This document shows, in pieces, positions 9,754-20,702 of a stretch of 64,000 bases of DNA. The position numbers were made by a program, and so were the translations under genes. The notes below the pieces were generated by a model that did no database searches, was not told where the DNA came from, and saw only the letters and a program-made list of their open reading frames with translations. The first letter of the stretch is position 1; each line of letters starts with the position of its first letter. This DNA comes from Gracilaria vermiculophylla (Eukaryota > Rhodophyta > Florideophyceae > Gracilariales > Gracilariaceae), in the NCBI GenBank assembly GCA_019155205.2, contig JAHNZQ020000227.1, positions 1,713,741 through 1,777,740 on the forward strand. Direction: 5' to 3'.

Positions 9754-12723
9754 ATGAACGCCTCGCACAGCTCGCAACGGCCGCCGGTGCTCTCCTCCGC
9801 TTCCCCGCACATGCCTGCCAACGCAGGTGGCTCCCAAGTCGTGACGCAGCCCCGCGCCCACTCGTCCTCGCTTAACAAACGCCCGTCGCAGTATGAGCGC
9901 CATACCGTTCATGGAAGCAGCACTGCGCCGAGCGCTGCAACGCTATCTCGCGCACCAGTTGCTCAACCCCGTGTTGCCCATCATCATGCATCTGCCGCAG
10001 TTGACAAGTCCAATTGCGCCGAATCTGCCCGCGCCCACCCTGCTCACTCGACGCCGCAAAAGCTTTCCGCCGCAACTGTCACCAAAAATGTTCCGCCTCA
10101 GCCTGCCAATTTGACCCCTCAACTTCCGCAGCTGAACATGCATATTCAACACCACACCGCTCCACGCCCTCAGCCGGCGTTTGCGTCACAGCAGTATGTC
10201 ATTCTTCCTCACCATCAACCGCACATGGCAGTTTCATCTCCAATTCATCCCCGTCAACAACAGCAACCCGGGATGCACAGCTTGAAGCCTGCGTACGAAT
10301 CTTCCAGCCCTCATGCATTGTCTGCCACCGACCGCAACCCCGTCAATCTCGCAATGCATAATCACTCCGAGCGCATGAATCTCCAGACACAACGAACTTA
10401 CCCATCGCCGAATATGTCACTTTCCCATCAAGAACATGCAAACTCTTCATCCATGCATAACCCACCTCCACCTCCGACTGCCATTCTATCCCCTCACCCG
10501 CAACTGGAAGCTTCCCCGCAGTTGGAAAACGCCGCCGTCTGTCTTGGCTCCACTGCGTCCCTGCCACCAGTCGTAATTCCTCAAAATCAATCACAAGCTT
10601 CATCCTCTACTCAAGGTCAACAACAATCGAAGCCATTTGCGTGCAGTCGCCCCGCTCCACGCCCCAGAGACCCTACGCTAATGCGGTACTACGAGCGCTT
10701 AAACAAGACCATTCAAGAAGCAACCGAGTTCTCATGCAACCTTCGTTACCCAGCTGAAAGCGCCAGTCCAGATCAGACCCAGATCGCGCGAGTTATCGCT
10801 CATGACTTGCAGGGCGTTCCTGGTTCAGAGGTTGACGAATTGTTGAAGGAAAGAGCTTCGAACAAAGATTACATTCAGACGTTCAACTCCAAATTAGCTG
10901 GTGACTTTGTGGAGTATGGCGTATCTGGTACTCAACTCTCCTCCATTGTGGATGACCTCTGCGGTGCCATGAACTCTTCAAATTCTGTACAACCTCCTAT
11001 AAGCCCACAGGAGACTCATGCAAACTTTGCTGTCGAAAGAGCCCGAGTTCGAGTCTTTGAAGCTGAGATTACTTATCTTCCGTTGGCATTTGGCGAGAAG
11101 CTGGTTAAAATCCGTCGATCTATGCGTCGGTTCAAATCACGGATTGAACTGCACGTGCGTATCATTCTTGCCCTTGAGGGGAAAGGACGCAAGGTAAGCG
11201 ATGCTCAATTGGATCGGTTGAAACTACAACTGGAGAAAGCCGATCAGCAGGCGGAAAACGATCGGAAGCGAAGAATGGCTGCAGAGGCCGCCAAAAACGA
11301 GAAAGAACGGCGTTCGAAAGATGCGGCGAAACAAAATGAAAAGACTGGGCTTAAGGAAAAGGAGCTCAAGAAACGTAAGCGACAAGAGCAAGCTCAAGCA
11401 TCATTCATGAAACGTTTTGTTAAGCCAAAGACGGAAGAACGTGAAGGGGAAGCCCGGGAAGAAGAGCAATTCGTGCGGCGAGGGCGCACAGGACATTATG
11501 CCCAGGAAATCGCCGACGACCCAGATGTTATGACTGTCGGTTGGTGGCTTCGTAGTGAAATAGAATTCGTATCGGAATCTGAGCTGGACGAGCTTCTTCT
11601 GCAGGGTGCAAGCGACCTCAAGTCTCACTTGAGAGCTTGTGCAGCTCGAAGAGTAGCAGCGGAAAAGGCTTTGAGCAATGTCTTACAAAACTACCGCGCC
11701 CGGCGTCGCGTGCCGTGCGATGATCGCTACCCTCATTTTGTAAGGAAACGGGCTGAAGTAAGAGGCCGAGGGAAGCTGGGGCCAATCAAGTTACTGCAAT
11801 TTGACGAAAACTTTCGACCTGCTTATTATGGTACTTATCGAAAGTCGAAGACCGTCTGTGGTCGCCGGCCGTTCAAGAAAGACAGTGAACTGAACTACGA
11901 TCATGACAGCGAAGCTGAGTGGGAGGAAGAGGAAGGAGAAGACATTCAGGATGTAGAGGACGACAAAGAGTTGGCAAGTGAAGAGGCCGAGCTGAAAAAA
12001 TTGTACGGAAGTGACGATGAAGACGATGACGATTTCTTGGACGATGATGAGGCCGGTGATGATGATGACGACGAGGACGATAATGATGATGATAGGGACG
12101 AAAGTGACGGTCCAAATGAGGATGGCGAGAAGAGTAACAAGGAGGGCCAAGTGGTGGACTTGACTAAGAATACGCAGAAGGACTCGCGGAAAACACGGGA
12201 TGTTGCGAAAGTGAAGCGCAAAAAGCCGTCCATGGGATCTGTGGTTATAGACGGAGTGAGCTTTACTGGCGCGAGCAAACTGGATGCGTTCCCTGTGAGT
12301 ACGTTTCCGAACTCGAAACCGATACAGATGTTCAACCCGTATGTATTCTCTGCTTCAGACATTGTTGCCGAGCATCTGAAGGCAAAAATACCTTCTACTC
12401 GGCCCAACAGACCGAGTAGCATTGACGAAAAAGCCAAACTAGATCTTGCAGTGGCTCTGGTTAATGATGGATCAAATCGGGATCGGATTGTGTTCCAGTT
12501 TTGTGAAAGTAGGCGAACCCGAGGCTTAAACGTTCCGGCGAAGAGCGAGGTGGTTCGAGCCATTTCTGAGATGGCGACGAGGGAGAAACGAGACGGTGAT
12601 ACCAGAGCGGTATGGCACTTGAACGACGTGAAGTTGGAGAGAATGGTGCAACAGATGGAAGGCGTCGGGCAACTGAATTCGGTGACGAGGCCAATAACCA
12701 CGCCGCTCCCGGCAATGAAATGA
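9754..12723 (+). CDS. CHAF1A: Chromatin assembly factor 1 large subunit (p150/Cac1/CHAF1A)
   Basis: Largest subunit of CAF-1, which deposits H3-H4 behind replication forks with PCNA. Domains in order in the 989-residue protein: a disordered Pro/Ser/His/Gln-rich N-terminus (1-300); a charged KER helix (about 490-555, runs of K/E/R); the block KLLQFDENFRPAYYGTY (about 679-695) and DHDSEAEWEEEEGED (about 712), which are the signature of the CAF-1 ED region; an Asp/Glu tract (about 750-795); and a C-terminal winged-helix region (about 890-970, with SEVVRAISEMATREKRDGD). ASFMKRFVKPK just after the KER region resembles the family's SFF/PIP-like element. The ATG at 9754 is taken because the 24 upstream codons encode a simple Pro/Ala/Arg repeat and the context is GCCGCCATG. 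No intron is needed. Confidence 0.9.
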   Translation: MNASHSSQRPPVLSSASPHMPANAGGSQVVTQPRAHSSSLNKRPSQYERHTVHGSSTAPSAATLSRAPVAQPRVAHHHASAAVDKSNCAESARAHPAHSTPQKLSAATVTKNVPPQPANLTPQLPQLNMHIQHHTAPRPQPAFASQQYVILPHHQPHMAVSSPIHPRQQQQPGMHSLKPAYESSSPHALSATDRNPVNLAMHNHSERMNLQTQRTYPSPNMSLSHQEHANSSSMHNPPPPPTAILSPHPQLEASPQLENAAVCLGSTASLPPVVIPQNQSQASSSTQGQQQSKPFACSRPAPRPRDPTLMRYYERLNKTIQEATEFSCNLRYPAESASPDQTQIARVIAHDLQGVPGSEVDELLKERASNKDYIQTFNSKLAGDFVEYGVSGTQLSSIVDDLCGAMNSSNSVQPPISPQETHANFAVERARVRVFEAEITYLPLAFGEKLVKIRRSMRRFKSRIELHVRIILALEGKGRKVSDAQLDRLKLQLEKADQQAENDRKRRMAAEAAKNEKERRSKDAAKQNEKTGLKEKELKKRKRQEQAQASFMKRFVKPKTEEREGEAREEEQFVRRGRTGHYAQEIADDPDVMTVGWWLRSEIEFVSESELDELLLQGASDLKSHLRACAARRVAAEKALSNVLQNYRARRRVPCDDRYPHFVRKRAEVRGRGKLGPIKLLQFDENFRPAYYGTYRKSKTVCGRRPFKKDSELNYDHDSEAEWEEEEGEDIQDVEDDKELASEEAELKKLYGSDDEDDDDFLDDDEAGDDDDDEDDNDDDRDESDGPNEDGEKSNKEGQVVDLTKNTQKDSRKTRDVAKVKRKKPSMGSVVIDGVSFTGASKLDAFPVSTFPNSKPIQMFNPYVFSASDIVAEHLKAKIPSTRPNRPSSIDEKAKLDLAVALVNDGSNRDRIVFQFCESRRTRGLNVPAKSEVVRAISEMATREKRDGDTRAVWHLNDVKLERMVQQMEGVGQLNSVTRPITTPLPAMK

Positions 12724-13290
12724 AGGAAGTTTGCTGTCACATGTCGAACGCATACCTTGCTCGCGCGGCGCGTGCTGGGCGGTAGAGAAAGTCTGACTTG
12801 TATCGTAAATCGTACTGTAGTTGCAGCTGTTGCGAGCCGTTGCGCCGCTCGTGGCGCTGCCAAAAAGTTCTGGCGGCACTTGGGGAGATATTTTAGCCGC
12901 ATCCAATGACACGCCAACTCGCCCCCGAGCCCTTCCCGAGGCAGCGATTTTCCGATGAAACGGCGCGACACGTCGGCCACGCACCCGTATTGAACCGAGC
13001 TCGGTAGGGAAATCAGCCGAGCTGCGAGGGATTCGCGATCTGTGCGCCGCCCGTCACCAGCGTGTCTCCCCCGCCTCGGCGCATTGCTCGCAGATTTGTT
13101 CAGCTGCCACCACCACACACCTGCGCACCTCCCTTCGCTTTTTCACGGTTTCCCGCCCACTCCGCACTACTTCTTCTGGTGTGTGCCGCACTTTCTCCCC
13201 TCCCTCACCCCGTCCCCCCCCGAGGAGTGAACCAGTTGCTTACCCGGCTCGTCATTTTTAACCTTTTCTAGCCTATCTCCATTCGCAACC
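12724..13290. other. Intergenic region upstream of LHCR
   Basis: Holds the 3' flank of CAF-1 and the promoter and 5' UTR of the light-harvesting gene. The last 150 bp are pyrimidine-rich (many CCTC/TTTC runs) up to the start codon. No gene seen. Confidence 0.5.
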
Positions 13291-14025
13291 ATGTCCGCAT
13301 TCATCGCTCCGGTCGTCACTGGCTTTTCCGCCGCCATCAGAGGTCAGCATGTCTGTCGTGCGCCTCTTGTTTCCCGCTCGGCCGTCACAATGAAGACTTC
13401 TCCTGCCATGCCGTTCATGGAGCAGCCATCCAGCCTTGACGACGACTCCATTGTTGGAAACGTCGGTTTTGACCCGCTCAACCTTTCCACTATTTTCAAC
13501 CTCAAGTTCATGCAAGAAGCCGAAATCAAGCATTGTACGTTCACCTCTCGTCCCCATGCCACCCCCTGTCGCGCGGCACTGTAGCCTCACACCGTCTAAC
13601 TCACCCTCGTCTCTGTCGTCACCGCAGGCCGCATTGCTATGCTCGGCGTCCTCGGATACATCATTCCGGAGATCTTCCAGTTCCCGTGGGGCAAGCCACT
13701 CAACCCAATTGAGGCCCATGACTTCTTCGTCAAGACTGGAGGCATGTCCCAGATTCTGCTTTTCGTTTCCTTCTTGGAAATTTTTGGAGCAATTGCCCTG
13801 AGGGAAACCCTCGAAGGCGACCGCGCCCCGGGATATTTCGGATTCGATCCACTGGGCTTGGGTAAGGACCCCGCCAAGTTCAAGAGGTACCAGCTGTCTG
13901 AGATTAAGAACGGCCGATTGGCCATGTGTGCGTTTGGTGGCTTGTACCACGCTACACTGCTCAGCAACCAAGGCACTTTGGAGCAACTCACTCACTTCCG
14001 AGCATTTCCCGGACACTTGTATTAA
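13291..14025 (+). CDS. LHCR-type light-harvesting protein of photosystem I, one intron
   Basis: Chlorophyll-binding antenna protein of the plastid thylakoid. Coding exons 13291-13534 and 13628-14025 give 213 residues. The first 35 or so residues look like a plastid transit peptide followed by the motif AVTMKTSPAMPF typical of red-algal LHCR precursors. Helix 1 carries EIKHCRIAMLGVLGYI, helix 2 is the SQILLFVSFLEIFGAIAL region, and helix 3 carries EIKNGRLAMCAFGG; the E...R pairs of helices 1 and 3 are present. The usual glycine of helix 1 (H-G-R) is cysteine here, and this codon spans the intron. FGFDPLGL precedes helix 3. The type indicates a red alga or a red-plastid lineage; the rest of the window favours a red alga. 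Confidence 0.92.
13535..13627 (+). other. Spliceosomal intron of LHCR gene (93 bp)
   Basis: GTACGT donor and CCGCAG acceptor. Removing it joins EAEIKH to RIAMLG through the codon T|GC. Without splicing, translation stops within the intron. This is the only intron I can support in the window. Confidence 0.9.
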
Positions 14026-15690
14026 GCATTTACTTTCCTGCTGTCGTCTTCATCTTGATCAGTGTCCGAGTTGGAGAAGAGTGCTTGCTGTAGAAAAGCG
14101 GATGGCGTGTGCTTCGTCTTCTAGCAAATAATTTTTCCTGTTGTAAACACAGTCTCACTTTGCTCCTCGTTAATTGCGAATGCTTCCCTGTGGTTTCTGG
14201 TGCCGTGAATTTCGCGCTGTCAGGGAATCGTGGTGAAACGAGTCTGCGACCGAGTTGCGTTCGTCGGCAGCGGTAACACAGATGCGCGGGGCTTCCCCTT
14301 TATCGGTATTCCGCTTCTGCCAAGTTTTTCTCCCTTCTCTCCTCTCTTTTTCTTTCTTTCGTCTCTTGCGCGCATCCTTGTCGGGGTGAGGCATACATAT
14401 GTATTCATCGTCTTCCCAAGCAGGGGGGTCTACATGAGGAATAAACAAACTTCACCTTAGCAACGCAGTGCTCTACAGCAGAGAGAGAAAGAGCGAGATG
14501 GAAAGAAACATACTGCACCTCAGCAACGCAAAAAATGCCTGTGGCATACTTCTCACGGATGGGAACTGGTACCGTCTTCTTCTTTTCAATAATTCTAGAC
14601 TTGCTCACTACTTTCTCGCGACAAGTGAGGCCAGTTAGAGATCCTGAACACATGCAATGCTCCGTAGACTCCGTAACTATATAGATCTGGAGTGTTACAC
14701 TCATTCGCTTGTTAAATGTTTCTGTGAGCAATGTAATCATCTAGTCCCCAGGGTGTTTCTGATTGCATGAGCGTGTCGAGACCGAAAGTCATGGCCGATT
14801 TTTTCGTGTACACTCTCTCCTCCACACCTTCGTTGCAAAAGAGCGGGAGACAGACTAGAGTGCACTATCTGATGGAACATGTTAGTGGAGTTTGTAGTAA
14901 AGTTGGGTTTGAGTAAGGTGCGGGGAACCTATGACGACAATGTGTGCAGATCACAGATTGTATCTTCGTGTGAACATGTACATATACGTGTTCAATAGAG
15001 CATTGAAGCCCCTGTTTTTCGGCTAAAATATGAGTGCTTTACGCTGCTTGTCCGTGACGCATGTGGCTTGCTCAACTCCCCCAACGACTCATGATGCCTC
15101 TGACGAAAAATTCAGTCACTAGCTGCAAAACGGCACTCGTGCTGGGCTCAGTTAGCATCAAATTGATACTTCGTCAGATCTAGGTAATAAAAAACACAAG
15201 GAATAGTGTTCAAACTCAGCGTCAGAATCGTAGTTGACCGCTGACATTCAACTGCAGCACGATACAGTTCGTGCTTAGGTTAGCGGCTCTCTGTTGGGCT
15301 GTTCCCTGGAGTTTTAAGTCTCGCAGGCATAGTATATGACTAGGCCTCCAGTGAGACTCAGAGACGGAGTGTCTACCGACTCCGCGTAGCAACTTGCTTG
15401 CGGTTTTGAAGACTGGCCGCGGCTAGTTTTCGAGATAAGTGTGTTTTAAGTAGGTCGACTGGTTTATGATTCATGACGATCACATCTTAAAGGAATAAAC
15501 TAGAGTCAATTATGTATCACTGTAATCGTTAGAATGCTGGACTATTGTAAAATATGAACTGCATCGGTGAGTGTCAATGCAATATGGGTACAGCATGAAA
15601 CAGTCTGTTTTAAAAACATATCACGTTTGTGGGAAAGTACGTTAACAAACCCGTGCTTTTAGTGCTGTGTGACTACGAAATTGAATTCTA
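14026..15690. other. Gene-free AT-rich region after LHCR
   Basis: 3' UTR of LHCR at its left end, then low-complexity pyrimidine tracts (14330-14370) and AT-rich DNA. Short open frames on both strands lack recognisable features. Confidence 0.45.
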
Positions 15691-16450
15691 AAACAAATTC
15701 TAAGTTCAAAAAAATCGTTTCAATAACGTATCATCTTCATCAAGTTTGAGTCTCTCATGGCAATTCGGTATCTTATTTTTCCACCGTTTTACTGAATGAC
15801 ACTTCCACAGCGTTTTGGTATTGAATTGATGTAGCCACTAATTGACGAGGTATGAATACTATCCCTGCAGTTTTTGATACGGTTCTTTTGAGTAAGAAAC
15901 TGTCTCAAACTGCCTTCCGTGGCCATGTAGGATTCTTGATAACAATCTCCATATATTTTTAATGGCCTTCGTCTCTGGAACTCGCACTGGTTATTCCATT
16001 ACCTTTATATTTGCCTCTTGTAGGCAAACTCTCACCAATTTAGATGTGTGTACCATAGCATTGTCTTACTGAAAACCCCGTGTTTGAAATATCCAAATGA
16101 TAGCAAATGAATACAGAGAACATTATGATGGCATGGAGAGTCCATACATCAGTCAATAAACGCGATGCCTGTATTTGCGTATCTTACAATACAAGTCGAT
16201 ACCATTACAGACTTTCCATGAAAGTGTGTTGTCCAAAATACAGAACCTTTTCTCTTTGCGCCACGCCAATAATATTCAAAGCAAGCAGGACGATTAAAGT
16301 CGAATTTAGTTGGATAGAAAACATGTCAATGGCCCATTGGGTTTTTCAATTACTTTATCTTTGCACACAAACTTAACTTTTTTTTGTTTATGATCATCTT
16401 ATAAAACGAATATTTCCTCAAATTTGCATAATTGAAAAGCATTGTCTTAT
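15690..16450 (-). pseudogene. Tc1/mariner transposase fossil
   Basis: On the minus strand, degenerate pieces of a Tc1-type DDE transposase follow in the right order: FEYYWRGAKRK (about 16290), GKSVMV (about 16220), Q-stop-DNAMVHT (about 16055, the second catalytic Asp), IKNIWRLLSRILHGHGRQFE (about 15930; the catalytic Glu is lost) and a C-terminal NSIPKRCGSVIQ (about 15810). Several stops and frameshifts make it dead. The same C-terminal motif recurs in the copy at 43.6 kb, so both belong to one family. Confidence 0.7.
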
Positions 16451-17586
16451 TGATTTTATCTCATATTCTAAAAATTGATACATTAAGGTTTTAGTTTTTT
16501 GCAATGTTTATGCATAAATCTTTTCTTCAACACAGTTTTTGTTTTACCTCGGATTTATCTGCAGCACTAAAACATAGTGGACGCCCTGAGTATTTTTTGT
16601 TTCATAGGTTGCTAGATGTTCTTGGAAAATGAAGTATGAAGACCAGATTCCGTTCAATTATTGGCCAATTGCAGCTTAGGACTTTCCTTCAGCTATAAAT
16701 TGTGTAATTTGAAGCTGTTCAAAGCGCGAAAGAGTCGATCTCGAGCCATATTGGTGGCTGTTGGAGATGAAATGTTATGAGTTTGATCGATTTTTACTTA
16801 TATGTTATATAAAAGAAGCACTACAGTATTGCCTTGGCACGTCTTTTAGGAGTGATATGAATATGAAACACACTGTATAAATGTATATTCTGTAAATCCA
16901 CAATTCAGGATCTGTATTTCGCTCACGTTATTTGCATATCATTATACGTCTGCACTACCGTCAATCTTTGACAAAAAGAGCATCTGTTTTTCTAATGTGA
17001 TATGCACGATAAATGCAGCAAGACCATGATAGCACTGAGCCTCACGAACGTTTTCGTCTTGCGATTCATTGCGAATGGAATACTGGATGGAAGGTAGATT
17101 TATGTGCCATTCAAGAAGTAAGGCAGGAAGTTTTAATTTGGTTGGCACACGGAAGTTAGTCCGGTTGATATTACTGCGATTCTCAAGCACAAGAAGTTCA
17201 TCAATGGTATTGCACAGAGACAAGGATAAAGGGGGAATAAAATTATCATGAGTAAGTCGATCTCAAGTTCACGTTTTCAAGCTTCTCAACTCTTATTGAC
17301 ACCCCTGTCTCATTAGAGACGATTGAAAGGAAAGGTTTCAATGGAACCAAATTAAACCAATGTCAGAAGATAATGTTTTGCTTCGGTTCTCCAGAAGAAA
17401 GAGGAGGACGCTTTAAAACTCAGAAAAAGAATAACAAGGGGATTGAAATCACAATTATGTAGAGAGCAACCCTGTGCTGCTGATGTGAGATGGTTCATTA
17501 AGCGCTGAAGATATGTCGACGAAAGTTCAAAATATCATACCTCCGACGGTTCTGACAGATGATGAGTATCTTTTCGCGGGGAGACG
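16450..17586. other. AT-rich region without supported gene
   Basis: Contains a 93-codon minus-strand open frame (16942-17223) with no recognisable domain. It could be an upstream exon or chance. Confidence 0.35.
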
Positions 17587-18354
17587 TTATTTCGCATTCA
17601 TCTTTCTTTGATGTGTACGAAGATGGCGAGAGAGACCAGAAGGCCACATGAAACGCTTACCGCAGTTTGAAACATAACACTTGTGTGGAAAGTCTTCGAA
17701 ATGTCCTCTGTAATGGATCCTTAGACTATATCTCCTCGCAAACTTCTTCCCACAACCTTCGAAAAGGCAGACATGAACATTTGCAGGGTCCATATCTACA
17801 ACTCGCAGTCTCCTTCGTGTTTTTGCTCTGATACCTCTTGCTTCGTTCACATTTCTTAACGTTGAAAACTTCTTACGATTAGGAAGATGAATTGCGGACC
17901 TACGGTGTCCTTTGTTCGTTTTAGCAGAGTATAAGGGCGATGATGACAAATGATTTGGTGCGTTCAGGGACAACACAGTTTGATCAAAAGGATACACAGC
18001 TTGGGCTGATCTAAAGTTGAGATTTGGAAGAAGTGTTTGAAAGGTAAGATTTCTAGTGTCATTGTCATCGGTAGAAAGAGCTGCATGCTTGACTGAGTGA
18101 TGTTCGTTAGCACCAGTTTCTAATGCCAGGGTTGCTGTTCTTGAAGAGTCTGGCAGAAAACGATTGACCTGTTCAATATCTCGAAATGGGTGGAAGTCAC
18201 TCCATGTGTTCAGAACTGTATCCGGATGGGTAAACACATCGGATGATTCTATGCGATCTGAACAAAGTGTTGTAGAAAAATCTGCACCGAAAGCTTCACT
18301 TGTTATATTGTGAGTTTCCTTAGCTGAACAGGGAAGAACAAAGCTCTGCATCAT
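17587..18354 (-). CDS. C2H2 zinc-finger protein, two TFIIIA-type fingers
   Basis: 255-residue protein whose first 170 residues are Ser/Thr/Asn-rich and featureless, followed by two adjacent fingers: CLFEGCGKKFARRYSLRIHY (C-x4-C ... H-x3-H) and CYVSNCGKRFMWPSGLSRHL. The C-x4-C spacing and short linker (GHFEDFPHK) are of the TFIIIA/YY1 class, so a DNA-binding role is likely; the target is unknown. The start is the ATG at 18354 (MMQSFV). The gene is markedly more AT-rich than the island genes and sits between transposon remnants, yet the frame is intact. A preceding minus-strand open frame (18426-18644) might be an upstream exon but has no evidence. Confidence 0.7.
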   Translation of the reverse strand: MMQSFVLPCSAKETHNITSEAFGADFSTTLCSDRIESSDVFTHPDTVLNTWSDFHPFRDIEQVNRFLPDSSRTATLALETGANEHHSVKHAALSTDDNDTRNLTFQTLLPNLNFRSAQAVYPFDQTVLSLNAPNHLSSSPLYSAKTNKGHRRSAIHLPNRKKFSTLRNVNEARGIRAKTRRRLRVVDMDPANVHVCLFEGCGKKFARRYSLRIHYRGHFEDFPHKCYVSNCGKRFMWPSGLSRHLRTHQRKMNAK

Positions 18355-18654
18355 GACTTGAAAATGTGTAGGCTACAAGTACAATATACTTCATTTGAAT
18401 CGATGGCTTGCAAGATTGGTGTGAATCACATTCCATGAGCGATAAGCTTACTCAATGACCTGTGACCGTTACGCTTCACCTCTATCGGATCATAACCCAA
18501 AAATTGAAACGATTGGTTTGGAAGCTCCATATTGATGGCATCGGTTCTGCACAGTTCTCTTGATCTGCTTGTCGGATTCCTTCTTTTGAGGTGTTCTTTT
18601 TCCTTGTCTGCAGTGATTTTAATGAGGCACGGGAAACTGTACAACTGGGCAGAA

Positions 18655-18781
18655 GCGATCCGCCTTCACGTGGTGTGCCTGACTTCCCTCCTTAGGGTAG
18701 CGAAACGGATCTGCGGTCGGATCTCCAACGGAGACAAGCACATTTCAGGTTAATACAGTATATTGGCGACGGGTAATTGAG
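18655..18781 (+). repeat. Dispersed repeat, copy 1 (related to 38396-38522)
   Basis: About 127 bp that aligns by eye with the reverse complement of 38396-38522, including the shared core CGGTCGG-TC-CCAACGGAGAC. Both copies read as related peptide (AKRICGRISNGDKHISG and AKQIRGRVPNGDQHKSG), so it may come from a mobile-element coding tail. Confidence 0.65.
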
Positions 18782-18913
18782 TGAACGTCAGAATTTATCA
18801 GTTTGCGATATCATAAGGAAGTGCGCTGAAAGAGTGCTGGTCTTCACGGGGAGAGAGCGGTTATTTGAACAGAGAAGCTCTGCATTAAGTAGGAATTAGA
18901 CTTTTGTACCCAC

Positions 18914-18915
<2 letters not shown>

Positions 18916-18955
<40 letters not shown>
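18916..18955. repeat. (AG)n microsatellite
   Basis: About 20 perfect AG units. Confidence 0.95.
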
Positions 18956-18958
<3 letters not shown>

Positions 18959-19712
18959 GTTCAACCAATCAAAACTGCAATACGAGGAGCTGAACGAACG
19001 AAATCGGTATCGACCTTTTCTTTGATTGATTTCAAAGACACACGATACCCATTCGCAATTTTAGTTAGACATCCAACAAAAACCAGGTGCTCACTCGAGC
19101 AGCATTTGTTTTCGCACAGATCATGAATCTGCAAACGACGAGTTCTTTTCAGGCTGTCTACAATATTTGAAGAGGTAAAGACCCCCCGTGATCAACAAAG
19201 ACCACAGTACTGAAACAGCAGTGTATAGTTTTCAGGTCGTACTCGACGTATAGTCATGTTCATTCATTGTACTGGTATGGAAAGTTTCAATACATCAATA
19301 AATCAAAACTTGAGGGCATCCGGGAATAAAGCTTTATTAACTGCTTCCCATGATTGCAATGCTATCGAAAACAATTGCAATTTTCGGGAGATGACAAGCG
19401 GAGTTAAAATCAGAGATTGCTTAGGCTGAAGTAGGATACTACAATGATCGGAGAACCGTTACTGTAGCACGGGTGTGTAAACGAAAAACGGCAAATCCAA
19501 AAAAGACAGAAAGGACCATTCGACCCGGAGGAACAAGTGGAAAGTTAGCTCGCAGACATTCAACAGGATGTGATACAAGACGGAAATATATAGATTTATA
19601 AGCATTCAGATTGGTGCCGACATAAGTGCAACTTGTGCCAGGTCCAAGCTGTCACCTCCAAAACCATGACGAACAGATCCAGCTATTTACTTGTTGGTAG
19701 GACAGCTCTGAT
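18956..19712. other. Intergenic region right of microsatellite
   Basis: AT-rich DNA up to the 3' end of the aldo-keto reductase gene. Nothing recognised. Confidence 0.4.
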
Positions 19713-20702
19713 CTAATCGTAAATCGGGACGGACATCCCCATGCCCACACAAAACTCACCAGGGTCGTTGTATCGGATTCCGCGATCAAGCGAAGCAATC
19801 TGTGCCATGTCGTCGTCATCAAGCTCCCAATCAAATACGTTCATGTTCTCCACCAATCTCTCCGGTTTGGACGTTTTAGGGATGACAGCCGTTCCGCGTT
19901 GCACAGCCCACCTTAGCGCCACTTGCGCTACGGACTTCCCATGCTTGTCTGCTATCTTGATGATGATGTCATCCTTGAACAGATCATGGCCTCGATCCAT
20001 ACCAAGGCTCTTGTAGCTAGCAGCCCCAAACGATGAAAATGCAGTGACAATTATCTTCTGCTTGTTGCAAAACTGCAGCAAACGGGGCTGTTGTAAGTAC
20101 GGATGCAACTCTACTTGCAGCACACTCGGTTTGATTCGAGCGTACGTCAACAAATCGCTCAACAGAATATAGGGAAAATTACATACGCCGAGATGGCGGA
20201 CCAAACCTTGGTCAACGAGAGCCTCCATAGCGCGCCATGTATCCACCAAAGGAACTTGGTCGAGCTTCAGCGTGGCGTTCTCCGGGTCGTCAGGGTCGTG
20301 AATCCACTCCGGTGGATACCTCTTTTCAAAAGGGACATACTTGAGCGATATGGGGAAGTGGATCATGTATAGATCGAGATATTCCAGCCCGAGATCGTTC
20401 AAAGTCTTCTCACAAGCCGGGCGCACATGCTGCGGACGGTGATACGTGTTCCACAGCTTTGAAGTGATGAAAAGATCTTTGCGGGACAGGTTGGCGGATT
20501 TGAGGCCGTCTTGAATGCCCTGGCCGACCTCGTGCTCATTTCCGTAGTCGCAAGCGCAGTCGATGGCGCGATAGCCGACCTGGATGGCCTTTGAGACGAG
20601 GGAGGAAACCACGCCCGGCGGCGACTTCCAGGTGCCCAACCCGAGCTGTGGGAAGGTGGCAGAGGTGGCAGAGGGGGTGAGCGCGAGGGAGGGGATCATC
20701 AT
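19713..20702 (-). CDS. Aldo-keto reductase, xylose/aldose reductase type (AKR2-like)
   Basis: NAD(P)H-dependent reductase of sugar aldehydes. The 329-residue protein starts at the first ATG (20702, MMIPSLAL); the longer open frame begins only with GTG. Catalytic tetrad: Asp and Tyr in AIDCACDYGNE, Lys in ITSKLWN, His in LDLYMIHFP. The stretch IHFPISLKYVPFEKRYPPEW and VELHPYLQQPRLLQFC closely follow fungal xylose reductases and plant mannose-6-phosphate reductases, and IPKTSKPERLVENMNV is the coenzyme phosphate/adenosine site. The C-terminus IRYNDPGEF matches the substrate-loop RFNDP motif. Red algae make galactosylglycerol and polyols as osmolytes, so a polyol role is plausible but inferred. 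It is head-to-head with TRM11 (254 bp). Confidence 0.87.
   Translation of the reverse strand: MMIPSLALTPSATSATFPQLGLGTWKSPPGVVSSLVSKAIQVGYRAIDCACDYGNEHEVGQGIQDGLKSANLSRKDLFITSKLWNTYHRPQHVRPACEKTLNDLGLEYLDLYMIHFPISLKYVPFEKRYPPEWIHDPDDPENATLKLDQVPLVDTWRAMEALVDQGLVRHLGVCNFPYILLSDLLTYARIKPSVLQVELHPYLQQPRLLQFCNKQKIIVTAFSSFGAASYKSLGMDRGHDLFKDDIIIKIADKHGKSVAQVALRWAVQRGTAVIPKTSKPERLVENMNVFDWELDDDDMAQIASLDRGIRYNDPGEFCVGMGMSVPIYD

Noticed and set aside
11946..13118. 390-codon minus-strand frame
   Set aside because: Antisense of the CAF-1 acidic region (poly-Ser from GAT/GAC repeats); no conserved features.
16942..17223. 93-codon minus-strand frame as a gene
   Set aside because: No domain, no start context and no link to a neighbouring exon; chance frame is as likely.
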